A stretch of 64,000 bases of DNA from Clostridium sp. AN503 (GCF_040719375.1 NZ_JBFDTP010000001.1:1240001-1304000); one strand, 5' to 3'; positions 41,736 through 50,931 are shown, counted from the stretch's first letter. Numbers and translations: made by a program. The notes: generated by a model from the sequence alone, not told the origin.

Positions 41736-42521
41736 TCATTTATTATACTCCGGAGCCCGCTTCTCCAAAAACGCATTGACAGCCTCCGTAAAGTCTGCCT
41801 GCCGCGATGCGGCGGCGATCTCTTTCCCTTCATCTTTGGCAAAGTCCGCCAGCCCGCCGTAAAAATACTTTTTGATCAGCCGTTTCTGTCCGCCGTGGGC
41901 AGTGCTTGATTTTCCTGCAAGCCTGGCAGCCAGCTCATAGGTGGTCTCTGCGAGCTTTCCTTCCTCTGCCAGAACTGTGGCAAGCCCGATGCACACGCAG
42001 TTCTCGCCGCGGCAGGCTTCGCCGGTCATCATCATCAGCTCCGCCTTGTCAGGTCCGATCAGGCGGATCAGATTGTAGATGCTTCCGGTATCGCCGCAGA
42101 GTCCCATGTTCACAAAAGCCATGATCATCTTGCTGGACGGGGATACGATACGGAAATCACAAGCCAGGGCACAGCTTAAACCTGCGCCGGTGGCAACGCC
42201 GTTGATCATGGCGATGACCGGTTTTGGGCATTCCCGGATAGCCAGGGACATGTTCCCGGCAGCCGCGATATTGTCCGCGTCTAAATACTCCCCGGAATCG
42301 ATCAGCATCTTAAAGCGCTTGATATCCCCTCCTGCGGAGAAATGTTTTCCCGCCCCGGTGATGACGATGACGCCCACATCTTTTCTAGCGCCAAGGACCT
42401 CCATGGCGTCCGCGATCTCCGTATAGGATTCTTTGGCAAATGCGTTGCTGTATTCCGGCCGGTTCAAGGTAACAGTGGCGATCCTGTTTTCAACAGTGAC
42501 AAGTATGTACTGATAATCCAT
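41736..42521 (-). CDS. Enoyl-CoA hydratase/isomerase-family protein (crotonase 2, Asp type)
   Basis: 261 residues. Crotonase motifs: FSAGGDIKRF (oxyanion hole), GVATGAGLSCALACDFRIVS, and MIMAFVNMGLCGDTGSIYNL. The two catalytic Glu of enoyl-CoA hydratase are replaced and an Asp sits in GLCGDTG, as in crotonase 1 (GLAPDMG) and in PaaG-type isomerases, so double-bond isomerisation or a ring-directed step is more likely than simple hydration. AGGAGGGAATATC precedes the ATG. It is followed by CoA transferase copy 3 upstream on the same strand (55 bases), and the two likely form an operon. Confidence 0.88.
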   Translation of the reverse strand: MDYQYILVTVENRIATVTLNRPEYSNAFAKESYTEIADAMEVLGARKDVGVIVITGAGKHFSAGGDIKRFKMLIDSGEYLDADNIAAAGNMSLAIRECPKPVIAMINGVATGAGLSCALACDFRIVSPSSKMIMAFVNMGLCGDTGSIYNLIRLIGPDKAELMMMTGEACRGENCVCIGLATVLAEEGKLAETTYELAARLAGKSSTAHGGQKRLIKKYFYGGLADFAKDEGKEIAAASRQADFTEAVNAFLEKRAPEYNK

Positions 42522-42576
42522 GATATTCCCTCCTGATTTTTTTGGATGTTATGTGTATGGTTGTATGATAATGATA

Positions 42577-43761
42577 TCATTCAATACCAAATTCTTTAAA
42601 TATTTTTTCATTATCTGCTCCGATCGGGCGGGACTGTTCTGCCTGCGGCATCTCCATGCAACCCATCTTAACAGGCGGAACAGCCAGGGTGATCTGGTCT
42701 CCGTTCGGATAGGTGATGGGGCTCATAAAGCCGTTGACCAGGGCCTGTTCACTGGTGTGGTTGTCCTTAAAATGCCCCAGCTCGCTGACGATGATATCTG
42801 CCTCCACAAGCTTTGGCAGAACCTCGTCTGCGTTCTTTTTCGCAAAACATTTCTCAAAATACCGGATGCAGTCCTCCCGGTTCTTCGGATCGAAGGTAGC
42901 CTGTTTGGTGCAGAACCGCGGGTCATCGATGATCTCCTCCGCGCCTACAGCCTTGCAGAAATCTCTCCAGTACCGCTCGTATTCGTTGACCACCGGAAGG
43001 ATCCAGCGGTTGTCCTTTGTCTTGTAGGGAACGCCCATTGGCCCGCCCTGATAGCGTTTCCGCGGCCACTGGTAGCCGAACTGGGTTCCGGTTGACATAA
43101 CGCTGAAGAGCCACATGGCGGCGCCGTAGAGGGAGAGGGATACATAGTCGCCTTTTCCACTGTGTTCCCTGCCGTACAGGGCCGTCCCGATTGCGCCGGA
43201 AAGAATGGTCCCGCAGATCAGGTCACCGAAGCCCATGGGCAGGTAGATGGGGTAAGCGCCCTCAGAATCCACCATCATATCCTGGATAAAGCCGCCGGTG
43301 GCAAACATGGCGATGGCGTCAAAGCCCGGGAAGTTGGTCTTCGGCCCTTTCTCGCCGTAACCCAATAAAACGGCGTAGACCAGGCGGGGGTAGCGCTCCT
43401 TTAAGCTGTCGTAATCCAGCCCCATTTTCTTTAAGGCCTGAGGGCGGTTGTTGCTTAAAAATACATCCGCTTTCTCCAACAGCTTGTGAAACTTTGCCAT
43501 TTCCTCCGGCTTCTTTAGATCCAGCATCACGGCTTCCTTGCCGCCGTTTAAGGTGTCGTAGATCGGGTTTTCCTCGTCGGTGGCAGGCGCGAACAGGGTC
43601 GGGCCGAATCTGCGCTCCACATCCCCGCTGGGGGATTCCACCTTGATCACGCGCGCTCCCTGGGTGGCAAGAATGCGCCCGCAGGAAGGGGCCGCAATGT
43701 AGGTCGATAATTCCACTACGGTAATACCTTCTAAAGGTTTCATAACACGTATATCCTCCAT
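42577..43761 (-). CDS. CaiB/BaiF-family (family III) CoA transferase, copy 3
   Basis: 394 residues. The N-terminus KPLEGITVVELSTYIAAPSC, LATQGARVIKVESPSGDVE, and the catalytic-Asp region YLPMGFGDLICGTI fit the family. It is close to copies 2 and 4. The ATG at 43761 fits the paralogue alignment, though GGAGG lies between it and a second in-frame ATG six codons on, which could be the true start. First gene of the minus-strand operon with crotonase 2; a possible -35/-10 pair (TTGTTC-N16-TAAAAT) lies just upstream, before a large inverted repeat. Confidence 0.9.
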   Translation of the reverse strand: MEDIRVMKPLEGITVVELSTYIAAPSCGRILATQGARVIKVESPSGDVERRFGPTLFAPATDEENPIYDTLNGGKEAVMLDLKKPEEMAKFHKLLEKADVFLSNNRPQALKKMGLDYDSLKERYPRLVYAVLLGYGEKGPKTNFPGFDAIAMFATGGFIQDMMVDSEGAYPIYLPMGFGDLICGTILSGAIGTALYGREHSGKGDYVSLSLYGAAMWLFSVMSTGTQFGYQWPRKRYQGGPMGVPYKTKDNRWILPVVNEYERYWRDFCKAVGAEEIIDDPRFCTKQATFDPKNREDCIRYFEKCFAKKNADEVLPKLVEADIIVSELGHFKDNHTSEQALVNGFMSPITYPNGDQITLAVPPVKMGCMEMPQAEQSRPIGADNEKIFKEFGIE

Positions 43762-43879
43762 TCGTATACTTTGTATCTATTTTAACAAAACCGGGGGGCG
43801 GAACAAACTGTAATTGCTCCAAAAGGGGGGTTGCGAAAGCAGGGGCAAATTGTGCAGTGCAACCACAGAGGGGGGCCTT

Positions 43880-43942
43880 CTGAGTGTCCGCATGGTTTTG
43901 CGGCGGGGCGCTCCGCCGCCGCAAAACCATGCGGACACTCAG
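43880..43942. repeat. Perfect 27-bp inverted repeat
   Basis: The left arm starts CTGAGTGTCCGCATGG and ends TTTTGCGGCGG; the right arm is its exact complement. The loop is GGCGCTCCG. Flanks continue with imperfect pairing (GGCC/GGCT and AGAG/CTCT). Such a long perfect dyad is rare in ordinary spacer DNA. Confidence 0.85.
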
Positions 43943-43973
43943 GAGGCTTCTCTGCCGTAAGGTTAAAGAGCAC

Positions 43974-44004
43974 AAACCCGCTAATTCCTTGAGCGGGTTT
44001 TTTT
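43974..44004 (+). terminator. Rho-independent terminator upstream of crotonase 3
   Basis: AAACCCGCT and AGCGGGTTT form a 9-bp stem with a 9-base loop and are followed by a run of T (seven, counting those shared with the stem). It precedes, rather than follows, a plus-strand gene, so it is either an attenuator for the crotonase-etfBA operon or the end of a small RNA beginning after about 43790. Confidence 0.8.
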
Positions 44005-44106
44005 GGAACATATGAAGATGAAATGAAGCGGGGGATTAGGATAAGATAGTAGCATAGCCCGGAGCGGATATTATCCGGGGAGATATGAGGGAAAGGAGGA
44101 ATTGTA

Positions 44107-44886
44107 GTGGAATTTCAGAATTTTAAACTGGAGATTGACGAGCAGGGAGTGGCGGTCTTTACGGCTGACCGGCCGGAGAAGATGAACGCGCTGGATGATG
44201 TGTCCTGGGCGGAGATCAGTGAGTTTTTTGCCTGGGCGGATAAGGCGGAGGAAGTGAAGGTCGTGATCCTGACAGGGGCCGGGGACAAGGCGTTTATTGC
44301 GGGGGCCGACTTAAACTCCCTGAAGCTTAAAAAAGCCATAGACTGTCTGGGAGGGGCCGGGCAGAAGGCTCTTAACCGGATCCAGAAATGCGCAAAGCCG
44401 GTGATCGCGGCGGTGAACGGGTATGCGTTCGGAGGCGGCTGCGAGACGGCGATCGCCTGTGATTTCCGTGTGGTTTCGGAAAATGCGCTGTTTGCGCTGC
44501 CGGAGACGGGGCTTGGGATCCTTCCGGGGGCAGGCGGGACCCAGAGGCTGTCCAGGCTGATCGGCCTTGGGCGGGCGCAGGATGTGATCCTTTTAGGACG
44601 TAAGATCGGCGCGGAGGAGGCGGTAGCCATCGGCCTGGCGACTAAATGTGTTCCGCAGGAGAGCCTGATCGCGGAGGCTAAAAAGATGGCGGGCAAGCTG
44701 ATCGCCAAAGGGCCGGTAGCGATCCGGATCGCCAAGCAGGTGGTGCAGGCGTCCCTCTCCAGCAGCCAGGAGGTGGGCGAGCTGTTAGAGATGCTGGCCT
44801 TAAGCGCCCTTTGCAGCACGGAGGACAAGATGGAAGGCGTTACATCATTTCTGGAAAAACGGACGCCTGAATATAGGGGGAAATGA
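44107..44886 (+). CDS. Enoyl-CoA hydratase (crotonase 3, Glu type)
   Basis: 259 residues with a GTG start after AAAGGAGGAATTGTA. Typical 3-hydroxyacyl-CoA dehydratase features: AFIAGADLNSL, GYAFGGGCETAIACDFRVVS and FALPETGLGILPGAGGTQRL, which keep both catalytic Glu residues (GGGCE and LPE). It reversibly hydrates a 2-enoyl-CoA such as crotonyl-CoA. Followed after about 60 bases by etfB and etfA, so hydration and flavoprotein electron transfer are produced together. Unlike crotonases 1 and 2 it should be a genuine hydratase. Confidence 0.92.
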   Translation: MEFQNFKLEIDEQGVAVFTADRPEKMNALDDVSWAEISEFFAWADKAEEVKVVILTGAGDKAFIAGADLNSLKLKKAIDCLGGAGQKALNRIQKCAKPVIAAVNGYAFGGGCETAIACDFRVVSENALFALPETGLGILPGAGGTQRLSRLIGLGRAQDVILLGRKIGAEEAVAIGLATKCVPQESLIAEAKKMAGKLIAKGPVAIRIAKQVVQASLSSSQEVGELLEMLALSALCSTEDKMEGVTSFLEKRTPEYRGK

Positions 44887-44948
44887 TACGCATTGAAAAA
44901 ATGATCAGTGTCGGCAGCAGTAAAAAATTTAGACAGAGGTGAAAATTT

Positions 44949-45755
44949 ATGAATATTGTGGTTTGTGTGAAGCAGGTGCCGGATACCACGGAGATCCGGA
45001 TCGATCCGGTAAAGCATACGTTGATCCGTGAGGGCGTGCCCAGCATTGTCAATCCCTTTGACGCCTGCGCCCTGGAGATGGCTGTGAGGCTGAAAGAGAA
45101 AGAGGGCGGCAAAGTGACCGTGATCAGCATGGGGCCGGCCCAGGCGAAGAATGCTTTAAAAGAGTGCCTGAGTGTTGGCGCGGACCAGGCGTTTCTGGTG
45201 ACGGACCGGGCCTTTGGCGGTTCTGATACTTTGGCGACCAGCTACATACTTAGCCGGGCGATCAAAGCCGTGGAGGCAAAGACCGGCGAGAAGACAGATC
45301 TGATCCTGTGCGGCAAGCAGGCGATCGACGGGGATACGGCCCAGGTAGGGCCGGAGATTGCCGAGCATATGGATCTTCCCCATGTGACGCTGGCAACCGG
45401 CGTGGAACTGGTGGACGGGAAACTGCAGGTGCTCCGGGATACAGATGAGGGCCATGATGTGGTGGAGGTGGATCTTCCCGCCCTGGTCACAGCGACTAAG
45501 ACCCCCTATGATCCCCGTTATCCTTCCATCAAGAGCAAGATGGCGGCGAACCGGGCGGTCATCACCGAGATCACAAACAGCGATCCGGACATGGTCTGCG
45601 AGCAGGAGCGGCTGGGACTGAACGGCTCTCCCACAAAGGTGAAAAAGACCTTTACCCCGGATCAGAGCAAAAACGGCGTGGTGATCCGCGGCGAGACAGG
45701 CGAAGACGCCGCTGTCAGACTGGCTGCTATGCTTAGCGATGCCAAGATTATTTGA
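44949..45755 (+). CDS. etfB: Electron transfer flavoprotein beta subunit
   Basis: 268 residues. NIVVCVKQVPDTTEIRIDP is the classic start; DLILCGKQAIDGDTAQVGPE is the family signature and LPALVTATKTPYDPRYPSIK follows. EtfB binds AMP, or a second FAD in bifurcating forms, and with EtfA carries electrons between acyl-CoA dehydrogenases and ferredoxin, NAD or quinone partners. The long form and DGDTAQVGP motif match anaerobe ETFs that work with butyryl- or caffeoyl-CoA reductases; bifurcation is possible but not shown. GACAGAGGTGAAAATTT provides the ribosome site. The stop is 14 bases before etfA. Confidence 0.94.
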   Translation: MNIVVCVKQVPDTTEIRIDPVKHTLIREGVPSIVNPFDACALEMAVRLKEKEGGKVTVISMGPAQAKNALKECLSVGADQAFLVTDRAFGGSDTLATSYILSRAIKAVEAKTGEKTDLILCGKQAIDGDTAQVGPEIAEHMDLPHVTLATGVELVDGKLQVLRDTDEGHDVVEVDLPALVTATKTPYDPRYPSIKSKMAANRAVITEITNSDPDMVCEQERLGLNGSPTKVKKTFTPDQSKNGVVIRGETGEDAAVRLAAMLSDAKII

Positions 45756-45769
45756 GAGGTGCAGGGACT

Positions 45770-46774
45770 ATGAGCGAATTTACAAGTAAGAATATCTGGG
45801 TATTCATTGAGACAGATGAGGGAAAAGCAAAGAGCGTGGGTCTGGAGCTGTTAAATCCCGGACGCATGCTGGCGGAAAAGGCAGGGGAGAAGCTGATCGC
45901 GGTGATCCTGGGCAAGGACAATGCAGAGGCGGTAGCCCAGGTCCAGCAGTACGGCGCGGACCAGATCATCAGCGTGGAGGGAGCTGAGTATGAGAAATAC
46001 AGCTTTGACGCCTACACCTATGCCATGACAGAGCTGGTGCAGAAATACGATCCGTCGGCGATCCTGATCGGCGCCACCAACAACGGCCGCGATTTTGGCC
46101 CGCGCCTGTCATGCAGGCTTAAGACCGGCCTGACCGCGGACTGTACAAGCCTTGACTATGATGAGGAAAGCGGCAATGTGGCATGGACCAGACCGGCCTT
46201 TGGCGGCAACTTGATGGCGGTCATCATGTGCCCCAATACCCGTCCGCAGATCGGGACCGTCCGTCCGGGCGTGTTTAAGAAGCTTCCGGTATCGGGAAAA
46301 GCGGCGGAAGTGATCTGGGAGACCATAGAGATCCCGGCGGACAAGATCAGGACAAGGCTGATCGAATCCGTCCGTGATACCGCCGCCGGCATCCTGAATC
46401 TGGAGGATGCGGAGATCATCGTATCCGGCGGACGCGGCCTGGGCGGCCCGGAGAACTTTAAGCTGCTGGAGGACTTAGCGGCGGTGCTCGGCGGCGCTGT
46501 GGGCGCTTCCCGTGCGGCGGTGGACGCAGGATGGATCGGGCACGCCCACCAGGTGGGGCAGACCGGCAAGACCGTCGGGCCGAAGCTCTATATTGCATGC
46601 GGTATATCCGGTGCGATCCAGCATCTGGCAGGCATGTCCGGCTCTGACTGTATCGTGGCGATCAATAAAGATCCGGAAGCCCCGATCTTCAAAGCTGCTG
46701 ATTATGGTATCGTAGGCAGCTTATTCGAGGTGCTCCCGGTCCTGACAGAAGAGATTAAAAAATTAAAAGCATAG
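45770..46774 (+). CDS. etfA: Electron transfer flavoprotein alpha subunit
   Basis: 334 residues. SKNIWVFIETDEGKAKSVGL at the start and the C-terminal FAD-binding domain AVGASRAAVDAGWIGHAHQV, GQTGKTVGPKLYIACGISGA and INKDPEAPIFKAADYGIVG are canonical. It binds the FAD that accepts electrons from acyl-CoA dehydrogenases. The start at 45770 is preferred to an in-frame ATG six codons earlier because EtfA homology begins at SEFTSKNIW. Partners are likely the dehydrogenases at 14488 and 48641. Convergent with PucR copy 2; only 3 bases lie between the stops. Confidence 0.95.
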   Translation: MSEFTSKNIWVFIETDEGKAKSVGLELLNPGRMLAEKAGEKLIAVILGKDNAEAVAQVQQYGADQIISVEGAEYEKYSFDAYTYAMTELVQKYDPSAILIGATNNGRDFGPRLSCRLKTGLTADCTSLDYDEESGNVAWTRPAFGGNLMAVIMCPNTRPQIGTVRPGVFKKLPVSGKAAEVIWETIEIPADKIRTRLIESVRDTAAGILNLEDAEIIVSGGRGLGGPENFKLLEDLAAVLGGAVGASRAAVDAGWIGHAHQVGQTGKTVGPKLYIACGISGAIQHLAGMSGSDCIVAINKDPEAPIFKAADYGIVGSLFEVLPVLTEEIKKLKA

Positions 46775-46777
46775 AGA

Positions 46778-48397
46778 TCATTCGTAAAAGCTGACCGGGC
46801 CGTTTGTCTGCTCCTCAAAAACAGGAGCAGGCAGAATGTGCCCGTTTTGCAGCTCCAGGATCTTAAAAGAGATAAGGAGCCGCAGGCGCACATCCGGGTC
46901 GTCCAAATCAAGGCCGAGGATCTCCTGGATCTTGTTCAGCCGGTAGATCACGCTGTTGCGGTGCATATGCATGATCTTGGCTGTACCGGAGATGCTGCGC
47001 TCCGTCAGCAGATAGTTGCGCAGAAGGGCCAGGTTGTCGTATCGGTCATCCTCCGGCCCCCGAAGAAGGCGGAGCTTCTGCACGGACATATCCTCCAGGC
47101 TGTAGCGTTTTTTATAATCCTCCAGCATTTCATAGATGTAATAATGAGAATAAAAATAAATCCCTGCCTCCGGGTTCAGCATCATGCCGTATCTGGCGGC
47201 AGTCACAGCCTGTCGGTAAGCGATGTTCATTTTCAGCAGCGGGAAATTGGCAGTGGAAAATCCCGCATGTCCCTGGCAGATATGCAACAGCTCTCCAAAC
47301 TCCTCAAAGGACTCGTTGATCTCCTCAATGACCCTCAAGCTGGAGATATCCCCCTGCAGCAAAAGGAGCACCGACTGATGGTATAAAAGCACCCGGAAAA
47401 ATGGGAACTTCAAACAGGAGCGCAGCCTGTTCATGATGTAGTCCGCCTGCGGAAGGATAAATTTATCCCACTGGATCACGCAGAGGCGGTAAGCGGCGTC
47501 CAGCGGAAGACGCAGGGAGCGGGCCCGGTCCTCCAAAAAGGTTTCATCCTCCCGGGTATGGTCGATCAGGTCCGCCATAAAGACTTCCAACGGCGTAGGC
47601 ATGGAAGAATTCTCACCGCTGTTTTCTAGGTAATACCGGCGGATCTTGCGGGCAAACCAGGAGAACAGCTCAAACTGGGCAGGCGTCGGATCGTCTTTTG
47701 TAAAATAGACCGTGATGAAGCCCAGGAAAATACCGTTGTCTGCATGGGTGGCGAGCACCATGAGCGGGCAGTCCATGTAGTTTGGCGGATAGAGGATCGT
47801 GGGGACCGTATACTTGGTCCCGTTGGCCTGATAGCCCATCCGTGCCAGCCCGTCGGTCATCTCTTTGGAATAGTAGCCCTTTTTCAATATGGCGTCTATT
47901 CGCTCGTGGGAGGGGGAGGAGGGCAGGCTTCCGGCGATCAGGTTATAGGATGAATTGACCATGATGATCGGGTTGTCCCCAAAGATCCGGGTCCCGAGGG
48001 AAATGATGGTCTGATAGTCCTTCTTAGCCAGGATCGCCATCTCCAGCTCGCTGCACCATTTCAGGATCTGGTCAAAGCCGCTGTACAGGCGGTTGGCGAC
48101 GGAGGCAAGGGAAGGGTTGCCCGGGATCAGCAGCAGGTTGGCGGGATTCTGGTCAAGAAGAGTGAGCGCTTCCTCTTTTGGTCCGATACAAACGATGCAG
48201 ATCTGAGCGAGAATATCCTTTTCAATAGAACGGACCTGATCCAGCGTACCCACGTAGAGAGAGGAGGCTTCCGGAGAAACAGGAGTTTCATCCAGCAGAT
48301 GGATCTGGCTAAAGCAGAAAGTCTTTCCCTCCGGAACCAGGCATTCGACATGAAAGGGTTTCAGTATATCGATGATGATACATTGTGCTAACTGCAT
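46778..48397 (-). CDS. PucR/CdaR-type transcriptional regulator, copy 2
   Basis: 539 residues. The C-terminal PucR HTH is clear (LLRNYLLTERSISGTAKIMH, MHRNSVIYRLNKIQEILGLD), with a GGDEF-like segment before it (CQGHAGFSTANFPLLKMNIA). The N-terminal sensor of about 300 residues resembles that of copy 1 in layout (NPIIMVNSSYNLIAGSLPSS). The start at 48397 follows CCGGAGGTGTCATT; the open frame upstream has no ribosome site. Divergent from the acyl-CoA dehydrogenase at 48641 and convergent with etfA; a local activator of the ETF/dehydrogenase modules is the natural guess. Confidence 0.88.
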   Translation of the reverse strand: MQLAQCIIIDILKPFHVECLVPEGKTFCFSQIHLLDETPVSPEASSLYVGTLDQVRSIEKDILAQICIVCIGPKEEALTLLDQNPANLLLIPGNPSLASVANRLYSGFDQILKWCSELEMAILAKKDYQTIISLGTRIFGDNPIIMVNSSYNLIAGSLPSSPSHERIDAILKKGYYSKEMTDGLARMGYQANGTKYTVPTILYPPNYMDCPLMVLATHADNGIFLGFITVYFTKDDPTPAQFELFSWFARKIRRYYLENSGENSSMPTPLEVFMADLIDHTREDETFLEDRARSLRLPLDAAYRLCVIQWDKFILPQADYIMNRLRSCLKFPFFRVLLYHQSVLLLLQGDISSLRVIEEINESFEEFGELLHICQGHAGFSTANFPLLKMNIAYRQAVTAARYGMMLNPEAGIYFYSHYYIYEMLEDYKKRYSLEDMSVQKLRLLRGPEDDRYDNLALLRNYLLTERSISGTAKIMHMHRNSVIYRLNKIQEILGLDLDDPDVRLRLLISFKILELQNGHILPAPVFEEQTNGPVSFYE

Positions 48398-48640
48398 AAT
48401 GACACCTCCGGTTATCGTAAGCAGAATAAAGTAGTCGTGATTAATAATACCAGATATGGAACGAAAATTCCAGATGAATTTATACAATATAGCTGAATGA
48501 TAACAATGTGGTCATTTTGACCACAAAGGGTAGGGGCAAAGATTGACATTTTTGTAACTGCCGCCGTGTTTTCAAAAGGTGGAGTCTGGTAAGATAAATA
48601 CAGAGTAACAGATATCATTTTCAGGAAAGGTGGTAACAGT

Positions 48641-49867
48641 ATGTTTGATGTAGGAGAAGCAGGATTGGTTTTGACAGGCGAAGACAGGGAAATTGCGGAG
48701 ATGGTCCATGATTTCGTGATGAAAGAGGTGCGGCCCAAAGCAGCCGAGCACGACATCAGCGGCGAGCTGGACTGGGACGCCTATAACAAGGCCTTTGAGA
48801 TGGGCCTGATCTGTGCCGATCTGCCGGCTGAGTATGGCGGACAGGGCTTAAGCAATGTAACCGCGGCCTGGATCCGCGAGGAGCTGATGTATGGGGATGC
48901 AGGTTTTGGACTGACCTGCGGCACCAACAATCTGGGGATCAAGCCGGTGCTGCTGGCAGGTACGGAGGAACAGAAGCAGTGGTGCGTGGAGATCCTCACC
49001 AGCGACAAGCCGGGCAGAGATCCCCGCTGGCCCAAGAAGCGCAGCGGTTTTGCGGCATTTGCGCTGACCGAGCCGGACGCAGGCTCCGATGCGGGTGCGT
49101 GCAAGACCCTGGCAGAGAAGGTTCTGGACGAGGACGGCAATGTAAAAGAATATATCTTAAATGGACGGAAATGCTTTATCACCAATGCGTGCTATGCGGA
49201 TTTTATGTGCGTGGTCGCAACCATCGACCGCTCCCTGGGTTATAAGGGCCTGACCATGTTCCTGGTAGACGCCCACCTTCCGGGCGTGAGCATCGGCAAG
49301 CATGAGGACAAGATGGGCATCCGCCAGTCCGCCACCAGCGATGTGATCTTTGAGGACGTACATATCCCGGCGTCCGCCCTGATCGGTAAAGAGGGCGAAG
49401 GCTTCAAGATCGCCATGAAGACCTTGGAGCAGGGCCGCGCAGGTGTAGGAAGCGGCTGCGTTGGCATTATGCGCGCCGCTAAGGATGTCTGTGTGAAATA
49501 CGTTCAGGAACGTATGAGCATGGGCAAGCCGATCTATAAGAACCAGGCGATCAGCTTCAAGATCGCCGATATGGAGATCGCCATCGAGACCAGCCGCGCC
49601 ATCGGCATGAAGGTAGCCGCCCTGTTGGACGCTGGAGATCCGTCTGCGGCTACATTAGGGCCGATCGCCAAATGCTACTGCTCCGACGCCCTTAACAACG
49701 TGGTGACCGAGGCGGTCCAGATCCTGGGCGGATACGGCTATATGCGGGATTATCCGGTTGAAAAGCTGATGCGCGACGCCAAGATCTTCCAGATCTTTGA
49801 GGGAACCAATGAGATCCAGAGAGTAGTCATCAGCGGCAATGTGATCCGTGCTAACAGGATCAAATAG
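48641..49867 (+). CDS. Acyl-CoA dehydrogenase, copy 2
   Basis: 408 residues, about 30 longer than copy 1. FALTEPDAGSDAGACKTLAE, GRKCFITNACYADFMCVVAT, LGGYGYMRDYPVEKLMRDA and KIFQIFEGTNEIQRVVISGN are family signatures; the Glu in FEGTNEIQ is the expected base. An insert (GRDPRWPKKRSGFAAF) before the FAD motif distinguishes it from copy 1. AAAGGTGGTAACAGT precedes the start. About 65 bases after its stop comes a MaoC-type hydratase, so dehydrogenation and hydration may be consecutive steps. Confidence 0.92.
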   Translation: MFDVGEAGLVLTGEDREIAEMVHDFVMKEVRPKAAEHDISGELDWDAYNKAFEMGLICADLPAEYGGQGLSNVTAAWIREELMYGDAGFGLTCGTNNLGIKPVLLAGTEEQKQWCVEILTSDKPGRDPRWPKKRSGFAAFALTEPDAGSDAGACKTLAEKVLDEDGNVKEYILNGRKCFITNACYADFMCVVATIDRSLGYKGLTMFLVDAHLPGVSIGKHEDKMGIRQSATSDVIFEDVHIPASALIGKEGEGFKIAMKTLEQGRAGVGSGCVGIMRAAKDVCVKYVQERMSMGKPIYKNQAISFKIADMEIAIETSRAIGMKVAALLDAGDPSAATLGPIAKCYCSDALNNVVTEAVQILGGYGYMRDYPVEKLMRDAKIFQIFEGTNEIQRVVISGNVIRANRIK

Positions 49868-49933
49868 TAATTGATGTGGCGGTCCCGGACAGCATGTGCG
49901 GGACCGTCTTTTAAAAAAGAGGAGGGACCGATA

Positions 49934-50803
49934 ATGCTGAATGAATCTGCCATAGGATTATCCCTGGAACAGAAGTTCACTTATAGCTGGCGGGATTTGA
50001 TCTTGTATAATTTAAGCGTGGGTGCGTCGCCGGATGAGCTGGAATACGTCTATGAAAAGGGACTGAAGGCAGTCCCCACCTTTGGCGTGATCCCCTGCGC
50101 CGGAACCTTTGGCATGGATCCATACGATGCCCAGCCGCAGATGCCCACCAAAAAGATAGCAGGTCTGCGCACAGACGGGACTCTGCACATGGACCATAAG
50201 CTTGTGCTGCACAAACCGCTTCCCACGGAAGGGACCTTCCGGATCGAAAAGGTGATCAGCGCTGTCTATGACCGGGGGGAAGGCAAGGGCGCCAAGATCA
50301 ACGTAGATGTGATCGGACGGGATGAGACCGGTGAACCGGTATTTACCAATACCATGGGATATTTAAACCGCTGGTCCGGCGGATTTGGCGGGCCGGCAGT
50401 GCCCCACAGTGCCATCCGTATCCCTGAGCGGGAGCCGGACTGTGTGTGCCGTGACAGCTATCCGATGAATGCACCGCTTCTGTACCGCCTGACCGGAGAC
50501 ACCTATCCTTTGCATGCCGATCCGGAATTTGCGGTCAAATGCGGCTTTGAGCGGCCGATCGTCCATGGACTGTGCAGCCTTGGCTACGCCTGCCGCATGA
50601 TGGTAGGGGCGTTGTTTGCGGGTGAGCCGGAGCGGATGGTCTCCATAGAAAATCAGTTCCGCAGCGTTGCCATGCCGGGGGACAGCTTCACACTCCAGAT
50701 GTGGAATGAAACGCCGGGAGAGGCGTTGTTCCGCATGATAAAGGATTCGGATGGGAAGGCAATCCTGGATTACGGGCGGATGGTGTGGAAAGAAAATGTG
50801 TAG
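49934..50803 (+). CDS. MaoC-like (hot-dog) hydratase
   Basis: 289 residues, two hot-dog repeats as in multifunctional-enzyme-type 2 hydratases. The N-terminal repeat begins FTYSWRDLILYNLSVGASPD; the second holds the hydratase-2 motif HADPEFAVKCGFERPIVHGL with the catalytic Asp and His. These enzymes hydrate trans-2-enoyl-CoA to (R)-3-hydroxyacyl-CoA, including bulky or branched chains. The start at 49934 follows GAGGAGGGACCGATA; an earlier frame extension lacks similarity. Its pairing with acyl-CoA dehydrogenase 2 points to a substrate with a different stereochemistry from that of crotonase 3. Confidence 0.88.
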   Translation: MLNESAIGLSLEQKFTYSWRDLILYNLSVGASPDELEYVYEKGLKAVPTFGVIPCAGTFGMDPYDAQPQMPTKKIAGLRTDGTLHMDHKLVLHKPLPTEGTFRIEKVISAVYDRGEGKGAKINVDVIGRDETGEPVFTNTMGYLNRWSGGFGGPAVPHSAIRIPEREPDCVCRDSYPMNAPLLYRLTGDTYPLHADPEFAVKCGFERPIVHGLCSLGYACRMMVGALFAGEPERMVSIENQFRSVAMPGDSFTLQMWNETPGEALFRMIKDSDGKAILDYGRMVWKENV

Positions 50804-50931
50804 TGCCGGACAGCGGCAGGATAAGAGAAGAAGGATGCAATAGAATGGGGCTGCCTTGGCGCAGGGTGCACAAAACAGGCCTGCCGCTACATAGAATGCA
50901 GTAACATACCGACCACAGGAGCGTAGGACAG

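Larger units (their letters stand above)
43762..44106. other. Divergent intergenic region with a 27-bp hairpin and a plus-strand terminator
   Basis: The gap between CoA transferase 3 (minus) and crotonase 3 (plus) is 345 bases without a gene. It holds a perfect 27-bp inverted repeat with a 9-base loop (43880-43906 with 43916-43942), extended imperfectly outwards, then a Rho-independent terminator at 43974-44004. No plus-strand gene precedes this terminator, so it would end a short RNA or a leader transcript. AAAGGAGGAATT at 44094 is the ribosome site for crotonase 3. Confidence 0.7.
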
